Shown: in pieces, positions 53,300 through 61,399 of the stretch | Numbering within the stretch: position 1 is the stretch's first letter | Layout: every line of letters begins with the position of its first letter | Origin: a virus | Length of the DNA: 64,000 nt | IMG/VR virus record: IMGVR_UViG_3300032245_001860 | Span: 248,001-312,000 of that record | Direction: 5' to 3' (one strand) | The notes under the pieces: model-generated | Told to the model about the DNA's origin: nothing | Databases searched by the model: none | The model's input: the letters and a program-made list of their open reading frames with translations, nothing else | Program-made: the position numbers and the translations under genes

Positions 53300-53320
53300 A
53301 CAGTACTCAGGAGTTTTATA

Positions 53321-53854
53321 ATGTCAGAAAAAAGAATTATATTATGCTCACAATTGATTGAACAAGCTAATAGTTTTGATTCAAAAGGTGATCATGAAAA
53401 AGCAGATCAACTTACAAAAGTAGCCAAACAATTATCTAATAAAGAAATATCAGTTCGTGAAGCTCTGAATTTTGGAAGAATGTTAGGCGGTCTTACTGGT
53501 GGACTTGCTGGGTATGCTTTGGCTCCAATGTTTGCAAGACAAAAGGGTGGATTGCAATATTCAATGCAAATTCTTCAAAAGAAATACCCACAATTATATA
53601 CCCAACTATTACCTGAGTTTACAGCAATACAAAATATTGAAAATTCTATACAGCCAAGAAAAAATGCTCTTACTACAAAGGTAATGCAAGCAATTCAATC
53701 AGGTTCATATACAAACACACCTGTTGCAACTCCTCCTCCTGTACAAGCAACCACAACTCCAGCTGCAACCACAACTCCTGCACCAGTAGCAGCTTCTGCT
53801 GTAAAAGTCAATCCAGTTGTCACTCCTGCTAATATTGCTGTAACAAAAGGTTAA
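53321..53854 (+). CDS. Probable virion protein with N-terminal helical module
   Basis: The protein has 177 aa. The first ~45 residues are helical and fit the module seen in its neighbours (LIEQANSFDSKGDHEKADQL, then KVAKQLS). A Gly-rich hydrophobic stretch follows (FGRMLGGLTGGLAGYALAPM, about 56-75), possibly membrane-active. A helical middle and a Pro/Thr/Ala-rich C-terminal tail complete it. CAGGAG lies upstream of the ATG. A role as an internal head or ejection protein would fit the small amphipathic and Pro/Thr-rich segments, but is inference. Confidence 0.6.
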   Translation: MSEKRIILCSQLIEQANSFDSKGDHEKADQLTKVAKQLSNKEISVREALNFGRMLGGLTGGLAGYALAPMFARQKGGLQYSMQILQKKYPQLYTQLLPEFTAIQNIENSIQPRKNALTTKVMQAIQSGSYTNTPVATPPPVQATTTPAATTTPAPVAASAVKVNPVVTPANIAVTKG

Positions 53855-53863
53855 GGTAAATTA

Positions 53864-54607
53864 ATGGATAAAGTCGCATTTTGTAAAAATCTTGAAGAAG
53901 TTGCAAACAAACTTGATGATTTAGGTCTTCATAAACAAGCAGATATATGTACTGAAGACATCAAGAGAGTTGCATCTGGAGAAATGTCAACAAGAGAAGC
54001 TTTCATTAAATTAAAACTTCCTAATGTTGGCAAAATGCTTGGTTTAGGAAATTTTGAAAAATCTTTTTTGAGACCATTTTACAAACCATTCCTATTGGCA
54101 GCTGCTGTTTATTATGGTGGACCTCAATTATTGAAAGCTTTGAAACTTGATCCAAAAATATTAACAAATCGCCAGCTATTCAATCAGAAATTAACTCAAA
54201 TGTTTGGCAAGCAAGGGGCTGCAATAGCTGCAAATATAGCCAAAGATGTTCAAACTAAGATGCAACAAAAAGCTGTTCAATTGGGTGCACAGGCAGTTTC
54301 TGGTGTGGCAGGTCAACAATCTGGTGCTGTAGACCCTTCAAGAGCAGCACAACAACCTGGACAACAAGCTCAACAACCATCATACACTAACATGCAGATG
54401 GATGTTCAACAAGTTTATCAACAATATCTTACAAATAAGAGTCAAACAGCTCCACAAATGCAAGCGGTTATAAATAATAAGAAAACTGCAATTTACAATT
54501 ATATGACTGGAACTATGAAAGCTACTCCGCAAGTTGCACAACAACAAGCTACTACATTTGAAAAATTAGTAAAATCCTATTTAAATAACGCAGGTTTAAA
54601 AATATAA
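53864..54607 (+). CDS. Probable virion protein with N-terminal helical module, Gln/Ala-rich
   Basis: This 247 aa protein starts with CKNLEEVANKLDDLGLHKQA, DICTEDIKRVASGE, the shared module. Residues ~65-90 contain FLRPFYKPFLLAAAVYYGGP, a hydrophobic stretch. The second half is Gln- and Ala-rich (VDPSRAAQQPGQQAQQP) with helical ends. Its N-terminus parallels the preceding gene (REALNFG against REAFIKLK after the module), so the two may be distant paralogues. The stop overlaps the next start by one base. Confidence 0.6.
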   Translation: MDKVAFCKNLEEVANKLDDLGLHKQADICTEDIKRVASGEMSTREAFIKLKLPNVGKMLGLGNFEKSFLRPFYKPFLLAAAVYYGGPQLLKALKLDPKILTNRQLFNQKLTQMFGKQGAAIAANIAKDVQTKMQQKAVQLGAQAVSGVAGQQSGAVDPSRAAQQPGQQAQQPSYTNMQMDVQQVYQQYLTNKSQTAPQMQAVINNKKTAIYNYMTGTMKATPQVAQQQATTFEKLVKSYLNNAGLKI

Positions 54608-55173
54608 TGGAAAAAGCATTAGAATATTTAGCAGATTTAGCTAATGAATTAGATTCACAAAACGCACATAGATTAGCAGATAGCATTACAGCTCAATTAA
54701 AACAAGCATCAAAAGATTGGGACCATGAATACGATATGGTCAGAAATCAAATGGAAACAGCTGAAAGAGCTATTGATGGTATTGAAGATGTTATTGGTGA
54801 AGATGGTGAAGGCAATTTGATGGCTTGGGTACAGTCAAAGATTACTAACGCTGTCGAAATGTTAGATGGAGTTTCTGACTATTTACAAAGCCAACATAAA
54901 ACAGCTTCAGACAAAAATAAAGGTAAGAAATTAGGTAAACCTTTCCGTACTCCTGGTGGTCCTAAGAAATTTTCTGTTTATGTTAAAAATGACAAAGGCA
55001 ATGTAGTCAAGGTTAACTTTGGAGATCCTAATATGGAGATCAAGAGAGATGACCCAAAAAGAAGAAAAAACTTTAGAGCAAGACACAATTGCGATAATCC
55101 AGGACCTCGCACCAAAGCAAAATATTGGTCATGCAAGATGTGGTCAAAAAAGAATGTATCTGATTTGACTTAG
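54607..55173 (+). CDS. Phage protein with module N-terminus and Cys-containing C-terminal motif
   Basis: This 188 aa protein has three parts. Residues 1-37 are the shared helical module (LEYLADLANELDSQNAHRLA). Residues ~40-100 are an acidic helical region. From about residue 107, GKPFRTPGGPKKFSVYVKN leads into FGDPNMEIKRDDPKRRKNFR and ARHNCDNPGPRTKAKYWSCK. That C-terminal motif, with its two cysteines and a conserved MEIxRDDPxRRxxFRARHxC, recurs in many T4-like phage proteins, sometimes next to prohead protease or core proteins. A head-maturation link is inferred. A terminator follows directly. Confidence 0.7.
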   Translation: MEKALEYLADLANELDSQNAHRLADSITAQLKQASKDWDHEYDMVRNQMETAERAIDGIEDVIGEDGEGNLMAWVQSKITNAVEMLDGVSDYLQSQHKTASDKNKGKKLGKPFRTPGGPKKFSVYVKNDKGNVVKVNFGDPNMEIKRDDPKRRKNFRARHNCDNPGPRTKAKYWSCKMWSKKNVSDLT

Positions 55174-55176
55174 AAA

Positions 55177-55204
55177 AAAAAGAGGACTGTAAAGTCCTCT
55201 TTTT
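55177..55204. terminator. Bidirectional intrinsic terminator
   Basis: A 12-bp stem (AAAAAGAGGACT at 55177-55188 with AGTCCTCTTTTT at 55193-55204) has a GTAA loop, with A and T runs as part of the stem. It lies between the converging genes ending at 55173 (+) and 55208 (-). Confidence 0.85.
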
Positions 55205-55207
55205 AGT

Positions 55208-55714
55208 TTAAACTATATAAAAATCCCATTCATCGTAATCATTTTTTGCAAAATTGTTCATCATTGCATGAAAACTATATTTTGGACATCTTGGCTTAGA
55301 AAGTAATTTCATATTAGCTTGATCTAATGTTTTCCAAGCTTTATGTCCATTGCATCTTTTGCAGCAAGTAACTAAGTTTTCCCAAGTATGAGTTCCACCT
55401 AAATGTCTTGGATAAACGTGGTCTAATGTAAGTTCGTTATTTCTAACACCGCAATATTGACATGTGTAATTGTCTCTGTTATAAATGCCTAATCTTGAAA
55501 CTTTATATTCTCTTGTGAATTTTCTTTTTACTTGATAATTTAGTCTAAGAACTGTAGGTCTTTGGATGAATTCACCACTGATTGTTAATAAAAAATCATC
55601 TTCTAAAATATGTAAAGGTTCAGCTTTACCTTTTAGCATCATATTCACTGCTTTTCTCATTGTGCAAATAGACAATGGTTCATAATCAGCATTGAGCAAT
55701 AAGACTCGATTCAT
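55208..55714 (-). CDS. HNH endonuclease
   Basis: The protein has 168 aa. A zinc-bound HNH nuclease domain occupies about residues 85-130: CQYCG, then LTLDHVYPRHLGGTHTWENL and CCKRCNGHKAW. The Asp-His, Asn and His of the motif and four zinc cysteines are all present. The N-terminal 80 residues (VLLLNADYEPLSICTMRKAV) match the stand-alone HNH proteins common in cyanobacteria and their phages. It cuts or nicks DNA; whether it homes, packages or degrades host DNA is unknown. GGAGG lies upstream of the ATG. It is a single-gene unit ended by the shared terminator. Confidence 0.85.
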   Translation of the reverse strand: MNRVLLLNADYEPLSICTMRKAVNMMLKGKAEPLHILEDDFLLTISGEFIQRPTVLRLNYQVKRKFTREYKVSRLGIYNRDNYTCQYCGVRNNELTLDHVYPRHLGGTHTWENLVTCCKRCNGHKAWKTLDQANMKLLSKPRCPKYSFHAMMNNFAKNDYDEWDFYIV

Positions 55715-55800
55715 AATTCAATTATACCTCCAATGTTTTCTGCAAGCTTATTTGTAGGTACTAAAATCATAATTATGTAAAATTATTTTTGAGGTAAATT

Positions 55801-56109
55801 ATGAACTTAGATACATTTAATTTCAACGACACAATAGAGTCAGAAACCAGACCCGTACTTGTTAAATTTTGGGCATCTTGGTGTGGTCCCTGCAAAGCTT
55901 ATGCCCCAACCTTTGAAAAATTTGCAGAAGAAAATCCTGATGTTGCTTGTTTCTCTGTAGATTGTGAAGAAAGTAAAGATTTAGTAGAAGAGTTTCACAT
56001 TATGTCTATACCTGTAACTTTACTTTTTAAAAATGGTGAAAATGTAACTCAAAAACAAGGCAAATTGACAGCAAATGATCTAAGCCAATTAGTAGCTGAG
56101 CACAAATAA
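55801..56109 (+). CDS. Thioredoxin
   Basis: This 102 aa protein has the standard thioredoxin length and order: VKFWASWCGPCKAYAP with the WCGPC redox site at about residues 27-31, then VDCEE, and the cis-proline loop SIPVTLLFKNG. It is a cytoplasmic dithiol reductant; in phages it may serve ribonucleotide reductase or other thiol enzymes. GAGG lies seven bases upstream. It immediately precedes the intein-bearing gene. Confidence 0.9.
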   Translation: MNLDTFNFNDTIESETRPVLVKFWASWCGPCKAYAPTFEKFAEENPDVACFSVDCEESKDLVEEFHIMSIPVTLLFKNGENVTQKQGKLTANDLSQLVAEHK

Positions 56110-56169
56110 TAATAGGTTTTATAACCCTATATTTGTAATATATTTAGTATTACTCCCAAGGATTGTCAA

Positions 56170-57702
56170 ATGGATAAAAAAATATTAGATAACTTGAATG
56201 AAATTTCAATGGTTTTTGAAGATTTAGGTATGGATAAGCAAGCAGATATTGTTAATGAAATTTTTCTTAAAGTCGCTAAAAAGAAAGCTAAAAAGAAGAA
56301 TGTCCCAACCAATCCTTCTTTGTGGTCAGAATGTAAAGCTTGGGCTAAAAGAACATTTGATGTATATCCTTGCGTACCATTAGATTCTATGGCACTAACT
56401 AAAAAAGGTTGGGCTGAATATTCTGATTTGAATATTGGGGATGAAATTCTTACTTACAATCAAAAGATAGATAAACTTGAATGGAAACCTATTATTGATC
56501 TACATTTCTACGAAGATGCTCCTACTTTAAGCTTAAAAAAATTGCAAACAAATTTTAAAGTAAGGTGTACTCCTGATCACAAGTGGGTTTTGAAAACATA
56601 TAATTCAAAATATCCTGACAGTTTAGTACAAGCAAAAAATATTACAAAAAGAATGAGTCTAAAAACAGCTGCTGAAATAGTTGATGACGTAAACGAAAAT
56701 TTAAATTTATCTAATTGGAGAAAAGGTGACGATTGGGTTGAAAATGTCTTAAAAATGTCAAAAACTCAATTAGAAGCTTTTTTTGCAGCTGGTATTGTTT
56801 ATGATGGCAATGATAAAGGTTTGTCATCATTGAATAGAAGCACTTATGGTTTTTCTCAGAAAAATATAAATCATGGTGAAGCTATGGAAATTGCTGCTGT
56901 ACTTTTAGGATACAGAGTTTCGTTTGTTCAGAAAATGCACAATATGGAAATGAAATCATGGACATTTATCAAACGTGATTCTGAAAGCACTGGCAATCTT
57001 ATTATTGAAGAAGATTTAAATTGTGATGTTTGGTGCCCTCAAACTGAAAACAATACTTGGGTCATGAAACAAGGAAGAATTATTACCATTACTGGAAATA
57101 GTGCCTACGCCAATGGTGCTGCAGCCAAAAGATATAAATCAAAGGGCGGCGGATGGAAAAAAGCAAGCTCTGATTCTAACATGAGATTAGCTCAGGAAGT
57201 TACAGAAACACCAATCACTTCTTTTAATCTTCCTGGTGGCGAATCTGATCAAGCTTTTGAAAAAAATCCACAATCAATATATCAACAAGCTATCAATCAA
57301 ATTAAGAATTTAATTGTTTCAAATAAAAGAAAAGATGCTAATGATGTGTTTTCATATTATTTTAATGGCACAGATTTAAGTCCAGCTCAAAAAACAGCAT
57401 TGCAAAATCAATACAATTCTATTTTGGATAGATTTACAAGCAAAGACAAAGACTTTAATTTATCTAATCCTATGGCTCAACAATACCTATTAGAAGAAGA
57501 CACAAAAGCAAATACTTATGTAGCTAATTTTATCAAGAGATTAGGAATACCCAAGGCTCAAATAACTAATAATTCAAAAGCATTCAGTGATATCTCAAAA
57601 TTGATATCAACGATTAAGGATATTAATATCAGATACAAAGCTATTGATGTCCTTAAGGGTATTGTAAATATGAATTCTCAAACCTCAAGAGTAAAACCAT
57701 AA
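56170..57702 (+). CDS. Phage protein with SAYAN motif, interrupted by an intein
   Basis: This is a 510 aa precursor. The host protein is residues 1-67 plus 311-510 (267 aa after splicing). Its N-terminus is the shared helical module (ILDNLNEISMVFEDLGMDKQ, FLKVAKK). Residues 50-67 joined to 311 onward would read LWSECKAWAKRTFDVYP-SAYANGAAAKRYK followed by KGGGW. That VYPSAYAN...YK..GGGW motif is common in phage proteins and normally uninterrupted. The remaining ~170 residues are helical and unrecognised. The intein is described separately. The stop overlaps the next start by one base. Role in head or virion is inferred from the shared N-terminus and neighbours. Confidence 0.75.
   Translation: MDKKILDNLNEISMVFEDLGMDKQADIVNEIFLKVAKKKAKKKNVPTNPSLWSECKAWAKRTFDVYPCVPLDSMALTKKGWAEYSDLNIGDEILTYNQKIDKLEWKPIIDLHFYEDAPTLSLKKLQTNFKVRCTPDHKWVLKTYNSKYPDSLVQAKNITKRMSLKTAAEIVDDVNENLNLSNWRKGDDWVENVLKMSKTQLEAFFAAGIVYDGNDKGLSSLNRSTYGFSQKNINHGEAMEIAAVLLGYRVSFVQKMHNMEMKSWTFIKRDSESTGNLIIEEDLNCDVWCPQTENNTWVMKQGRIITITGNSAYANGAAAKRYKSKGGGWKKASSDSNMRLAQEVTETPITSFNLPGGESDQAFEKNPQSIYQQAINQIKNLIVSNKRKDANDVFSYYFNGTDLSPAQKTALQNQYNSILDRFTSKDKDFNLSNPMAQQYLLEEDTKANTYVANFIKRLGIPKAQITNNSKAFSDISKLISTIKDINIRYKAIDVLKGIVNMNSQTSRVKP
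56371..57099 (+). mobile_element. Intein (243 aa) within the SAYAN-motif gene
   Basis: It begins with Cys68 (CVPLDSMALTKKGW, splicing block A), has block B as VRCTPDHKWVL (Thr134, His137) and ends ITGN, with Ser311 as the first downstream residue. DVWCPQTENNTWVMKQGRII before the end fits block F. The penultimate residue is Gly instead of the usual His, a known variation. Between B and F, about residues 198-250 (LEAFFAAGIVYDGNDKG, then GFSQKNINHGEAMEIAAVLL) look like a single degenerate LAGLIDADG-type part, so homing activity is doubtful. Splicing is predicted from the intact Cys, Thr/His, Asn and Ser positions. Confidence 0.88.
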
Positions 57703-58001
57703 TGGCATTTCAAAAAGATCAAGAGTTAGACAGTGGATTTACTGGAAACTATTGGAGATTGTCTGCTGTAAATGTTTACTGTGAAGGCGATCCAGCAGTT
57801 TCTATCAGTATGTTTTTATATAAAGATAGAAATGCCAGATTGCAAGGAAAATCATCAATATCAGATATGTTGATTCAAATTCCACTATCATCTATTGATT
57901 CGACATTCTCATATGATTTTAGAGCTTGTATCTATAACAGATTGAAACAATTGGAATATTGGCAAGATGCAATAGATGTTATTGAAGAAGATGGTTCATA
58001 A
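57702..58001 (+). CDS. Small structural-type protein, paralogue of the next gene
   Basis: The protein has 99 aa. MAFQKDQELDSGFTGNYWRLS, SMFLYKDRNARLQGKSS, FSYDFRACIYNRLKQL align along their whole length with the first ~100 residues of the next gene. Compact beta-rich proteins of this kind are common in phage heads or baseplates. It overlaps the intein gene by one base. No family name is assigned. Confidence 0.65.
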   Translation: MAFQKDQELDSGFTGNYWRLSAVNVYCEGDPAVSISMFLYKDRNARLQGKSSISDMLIQIPLSSIDSTFSYDFRACIYNRLKQLEYWQDAIDVIEEDGS

Positions 58002-58013
58002 GGAAATAAAAAA

Positions 58014-58583
58014 ATGGCTTTTGAATTAAATAGAGATTTACCCTCAGGTGTATCAGGAAATTATTGGAAGATTAGCTCTGCATTAGTTGCTTGTAGTACA
58101 GATTATCCAACTTGTGATGTTTATTTAGAATTGTTTTTGACAAGACAAGCAAGATTAGATGGGAAATCATCATTGCTGACACAAGTTGTAGGAGTTCCAT
58201 TAGCAATAGTAGATATGTCATTCTCATATGATTTCAGAGCTTGTTTATATAATACTATAAAGTCATTTCCTGAATGGACATCCGCTGTAGATATATTTGA
58301 TGACCCTAATCACGTTCCTGTTGCTAATAATGTAAATTTGGTCACCGATTTTGAAACTGCTAAAAATATTACTTTTTCAGCATATGACAATTTCAATGCT
58401 CCTATTACAATCAGCGTTGTAGATCAGCCAACTAATGGAGTAATCACAGAAAGCAATGGAGTATTTACTTACACTCCTAATGCTGGTTACTCAGGTTCTG
58501 ATCTTGCTACATACAAGGCATCAAATAGTCAATTTGATAGTACTCCGGCAAATATTAATATCACAGTAAATCCAGGTGCATAA
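58014..58583 (+). CDS. Structural-type protein with C-terminal bacterial Ig-like domain
   Basis: The protein has 189 aa. Residues 1-100 are paralogous to the previous gene (LPSGVSGNYWKIS, LTRQARLDGKSSL, FSYDFRACLYN). Residues ~103-188 add an Ig-like/cadherin-like domain: ITFSAYDNFNAPITISVVDQ, PTNGVITE, FTYTPNAGYSGSDLATYKAS, NINITVNPGA. Such domains decorate phage virions and can bind carbohydrate surfaces. The pair thus shows duplication plus domain gain. AAGGA precedes the ATG. Confidence 0.72.
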   Translation: MAFELNRDLPSGVSGNYWKISSALVACSTDYPTCDVYLELFLTRQARLDGKSSLLTQVVGVPLAIVDMSFSYDFRACLYNTIKSFPEWTSAVDIFDDPNHVPVANNVNLVTDFETAKNITFSAYDNFNAPITISVVDQPTNGVITESNGVFTYTPNAGYSGSDLATYKASNSQFDSTPANINITVNPGA

Positions 58584-58584
58584 T

Positions 58585-59121
58585 ATGGAAAAAGAATCAA
58601 AGTGGACACAAAAATATAAAGATTCTATCGATTGCAGCAAACCACAAAAAGGCTTCAGTCAAAGAGCCCATTGCCAAGGAAAAAAGAAAAAGAAAAAATC
58701 TAAGGCATCTGTTTTGGAAACCTTGAATAAGATAGCAATTCAGCTTGAAAATTCTGGTAAGTTTTCATTAGCATCAGAAGTCAATGACGTTTTTATTAAG
58801 GTAGCAAATAAATTCAAACCAGAATATAAAGTTCCTTTTCCTATGAATCTTGATGACGCTTTAAACAATTATGATTCAAGCAATTATGAAGTTGATGTTG
58901 AAGGCGATTGGGAAGAAACTGAGCCTATTTCAGATTTTAGAGAAGAAGCTTCGGATGATTTACTTCATTCACCAGCAGCAGTCGATGATAATCACTTAAT
59001 TTTCTATAACGAAGATGAAGATCATGTTGAAGTAATGAATATGGTTCCTAAACATCATTTAGATAGTTTACATAAAAATCCAAGCAAACAAACTAAATTC
59101 ATAAAAAGAGCCGAAGACTAA
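58585..59121 (+). CDS. Phage protein with SIDC...GFSQRAHC motif and helical module
   Basis: The protein is 178 aa from the ATG at 58585; an in-frame GTG at 58576 would overlap the previous gene. The start WTQKYKDSIDCSKPQKGFSQ RAHCQGKKKKK is a short Cys-containing motif found in many T4-like phage proteins. The helical module follows at about residues 45-72 (VLETLNKIAIQLENSGKFSL, then FIKVANKF), here not at the extreme N-terminus. The rest is acidic. A hairpin terminator follows. Role unknown; head association is suspected. Confidence 0.7.
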   Translation: MEKESKWTQKYKDSIDCSKPQKGFSQRAHCQGKKKKKKSKASVLETLNKIAIQLENSGKFSLASEVNDVFIKVANKFKPEYKVPFPMNLDDALNNYDSSNYEVDVEGDWEETEPISDFREEASDDLLHSPAAVDDNHLIFYNEDEDHVEVMNMVPKHHLDSLHKNPSKQTKFIKRAED

Positions 59122-59122
59122 A

Positions 59123-59143
59123 AAGGGGAGCAATGCTCCCCTT
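59123..59143. terminator. Bidirectional intrinsic terminator
   Basis: AAGGGGAGC (59123-59131) pairs with GCTCCCCTT (59135-59143) across a three-base loop, with A and T runs around. It lies between the converging gene ends at 59121 (+) and 59145 (-). Confidence 0.8.
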
Positions 59144-59144
59144 G

Positions 59145-59993
59145 TTATTTATTTCTAATCAATAGTTCAGTTGCTGGTTTTGCTTCATAACCATCATCTG
59201 TCTTCTTTCTTCTTCCTGCTGTGTAAGTAACAGGGAATTTATCCACTAAAAGACCAGTATTATCAAAGAAACCATCTTCTATATCTCTGTTGCATAAAAA
59301 CACGTCAGATTGCTTATTTGACCTTACAAAATTCAGTAGTTTATTTTGATCATCATCTGAAAACTCTTGACCGTAAGAAGTAAACGATCCTCTGTATGGT
59401 GGATCTAAAAATATAAAATGTTCAGGCTCATCTACAGCATAACTTACTGCATCAGACCAATCACCAGAAAGCACTGATGCAGTTTGCAATTTGTCATGCC
59501 ACCATTCAACTACTTCTTTTTCATACACTTTATCTTTTTGATTTAGTAAACCAGATGGCGTTCCGTATCTATTGTTTGTATTGATATTAAGTTGATAGAT
59601 ACCATTAAAACCTGTTTTCATTAAAAAATAAAGTACAGCTGCTTCTTTGACAGTATCCCAAGCTGCATAATCATAAGCATGTTGATGTCTTAAAGAATAA
59701 TAGTAATCTTTTCTACCAGCTTTATCTAATGGTAAATATTCTTTTGACATTTCATCCATAAAATTAATGAAATCTTCGTGATTATCTCTGATCGTTTTGT
59801 ATATACGAACAATATCACTGTTGACATCATTGATGATAAGATGCTTTGGATTATAATGTTCAACTACATGAATGAACATTGCTCCACCGCCAAAAAATGG
59901 TTCTATATAAGTTTTGACCGATTTTGGCATGAATGGCTTATAATGCTTAAGCATTTTATTCTTACCGCCAGCCCAAATAAATAAAGGTTTCAT
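59145..59993 (-). CDS. Dam-type DNA adenine methyltransferase (D12 class)
   Basis: This is a 282 aa protein, standard length for the family. The SAM-binding motif is FIWAGGKNKML plus YIEPFFGGGAMF (about residues 5-38); the catalytic motif is DPPY within FIFLDPPYRGSF (about 195-205). NDVNSDIVRIYKTIR, and GFNGIYQLN also fit Dam/DpnM-like enzymes, which methylate N6 of adenine, often at GATC. The exact site cannot be read from sequence. Its start overlaps the stop of an EcoRI-like nuclease gene by one base (TAATG), so the two form a restriction-modification pair in layout. Confidence 0.9.
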   Translation of the reverse strand: MKPLFIWAGGKNKMLKHYKPFMPKSVKTYIEPFFGGGAMFIHVVEHYNPKHLIINDVNSDIVRIYKTIRDNHEDFINFMDEMSKEYLPLDKAGRKDYYYSLRHQHAYDYAAWDTVKEAAVLYFLMKTGFNGIYQLNINTNNRYGTPSGLLNQKDKVYEKEVVEWWHDKLQTASVLSGDWSDAVSYAVDEPEHFIFLDPPYRGSFTSYGQEFSDDDQNKLLNFVRSNKQSDVFLCNRDIEDGFFDNTGLLVDKFPVTYTAGRRKKTDDGYEAKPATELLIRNK

Positions 59994-60517
59994 TAATTTT
60001 CCTTACCCAAATACGCCATCATTATACTTTCAATTTCTTGTTCTGTAAATCCATTCTCATTCAGAAAAAATACACAGCTTAATGGATCTAACTTTTTCAT
60101 TGTCTCTGAAAACTTATGTAATATTTTTCCTTCACAACATCCACTTCCAGATAAAAATGTAATATATTTTACTTGTGGATTTAACATTTTGCAAAGTATA
60201 TAGTTTTTGCCCCATCTTTCTATTGCATTCCCATCTTGGCCTTGATGCTTGCTTTCAAATACATAACAAAGATTTCTCTGCTTGCCTCTTGGTTGATCAA
60301 ACCAAAATCCGCCATCAGGTACACAACCTAAACTAACATCAAGATTGACAAATTCTGGAAGTTTTCTTTTGCCATTTTTATCGTTGTAATGTTCTTTTTC
60401 AAAATAATATTTGCTGCGTAGAGATGATGCAATTTTGTTCATTGCTTTTTTAGTGTTATCATCTAAGCTTTTTGATTCACGGGTAGTTGCGATATCACCC
60501 CTGCCACCTTTACTCAT
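59993..60517 (-). CDS. EcoRI-like PD-(D/E)XK restriction endonuclease
   Basis: The protein has 174 aa. The active site pattern is CVPDGGFWF (Asp68), then YVFESKHQGQD (Glu88, Lys90), followed at once by GNAIERWGKN. EcoRI has the same order, PDGG, EAKHQGKD and GNAIERSHKN, with the last segment carrying its base-contacting Asn, Glu and Arg; here the spacer between the last two is missing, and the protein is shorter than EcoRI (about 277 aa). It should cut double-stranded DNA at a short palindrome, possibly AATT-centred; this is inference. Upstream gene of a translationally coupled pair with an adenine methylase. Confidence 0.75.
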   Translation of the reverse strand: MSKGGRGDIATTRESKSLDDNTKKAMNKIASSLRSKYYFEKEHYNDKNGKRKLPEFVNLDVSLGCVPDGGFWFDQPRGKQRNLCYVFESKHQGQDGNAIERWGKNYILCKMLNPQVKYITFLSGSGCCEGKILHKFSETMKKLDPLSCVFFLNENGFTEQEIESIMMAYLGKEN

Positions 60518-60595
60518 AAAAAATACCTCAAAGTAGGTGAAAAATATACACCCCTGTAAAAGTATATCATAAGTTTAAATATAAAGGCAATACTT

Positions 60596-61399
60596 ATGGA
60601 TAAATGGCGAATAATTGAAGCTAAAAATCATGGTGGATTGGATGATTGGTTTAACAAAGAAAAATGGGTAGATGTCTCTCGTCCTAAAAAGAAAGGCAAA
60701 GGATATGAGCCTTGTGGACGTGGCGATACTTCAAAAGGAAAAAAACCAGTTTGCACTCCTGCTAATAAAGCTAAGAATCTTACCGAAAAAGAACGCAAAA
60801 ACAGAATTCGCCAAAAAAGAAAAAAAGAAAAAGAACCAAATCCGGACAAGAAGCCAAATAATACAACATATTCTCCTGGCGCTGGTGGAAAATCAAATGT
60901 TTCTGAAACCAACAATATAAGATTTGTTGGAAGTATAATTCCATTATCGGAATTACGTCCAAAACAACCTAAATTTGTTAAAATTGCAATCTTAGGCGAA
61001 GAAGATGAAATCCCATCTACTGAAATATCTGGAATGTTTTCAGAACAAGATGATAAAATATCAGCTATGGCAGAACAAATTCAAGAAGAAGCATTTACAA
61101 AACTTGCTGAAATACTATCTCATCAAATGGGTTTAAGTGGTCCTGACGCTCCTTCAATAAGCTCTATAAAGTATTATGAAAATCCAGTTCAAGAAGAAAT
61201 GACTGAACAAGAATACCTTAGATTTATACGTCATAAAAGTGCTGTAATTCGTAGCATGCATAAACAAGCTAAAGAAAATTCAGATTCTAAAATGTATGAA
61301 ATTACATACAAAATGGCAGTCAATGGTTCTAATCCTTTTAATTATTCGGATATTGTAAAAGTAGTTAGGGAAGTTTTAGAAAATTCAAATTCCAATTAA
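60596..61399 (+). CDS. Phage protein with KWVDVSR...CGRG...C.P motif
   Basis: The protein has 267 aa. Residues ~1-60 contain DDWFNKEKWVDVSRPKKKGK, YEPCGRGDTSKGKKPVCTP, a Cys-pair motif common in T4-like phage proteins. A very basic Lys/Arg/Glu segment follows (about 62-90). Residues ~118-130 read RPKQPKFVKIAIL, matching the F-x-K-x-A motif at the end of the helical modules elsewhere. The remainder is helical. It resembles the other motif proteins of this region and may act in head assembly or DNA packing; unproven. Confidence 0.65.
   Translation: MDKWRIIEAKNHGGLDDWFNKEKWVDVSRPKKKGKGYEPCGRGDTSKGKKPVCTPANKAKNLTEKERKNRIRQKRKKEKEPNPDKKPNNTTYSPGAGGKSNVSETNNIRFVGSIIPLSELRPKQPKFVKIAILGEEDEIPSTEISGMFSEQDDKISAMAEQIQEEAFTKLAEILSHQMGLSGPDAPSISSIKYYENPVQEEMTEQEYLRFIRHKSAVIRSMHKQAKENSDSKMYEITYKMAVNGSNPFNYSDIVKVVREVLENSNSN

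Noticed and set aside
59145-60517. Using presence or absence of GATC or GAATTC sites in the window to infer the target of the restriction-modification pair
   Set aside because: Both sites occur in the window and protection by methylation would make avoidance unnecessary; no conclusion is possible.
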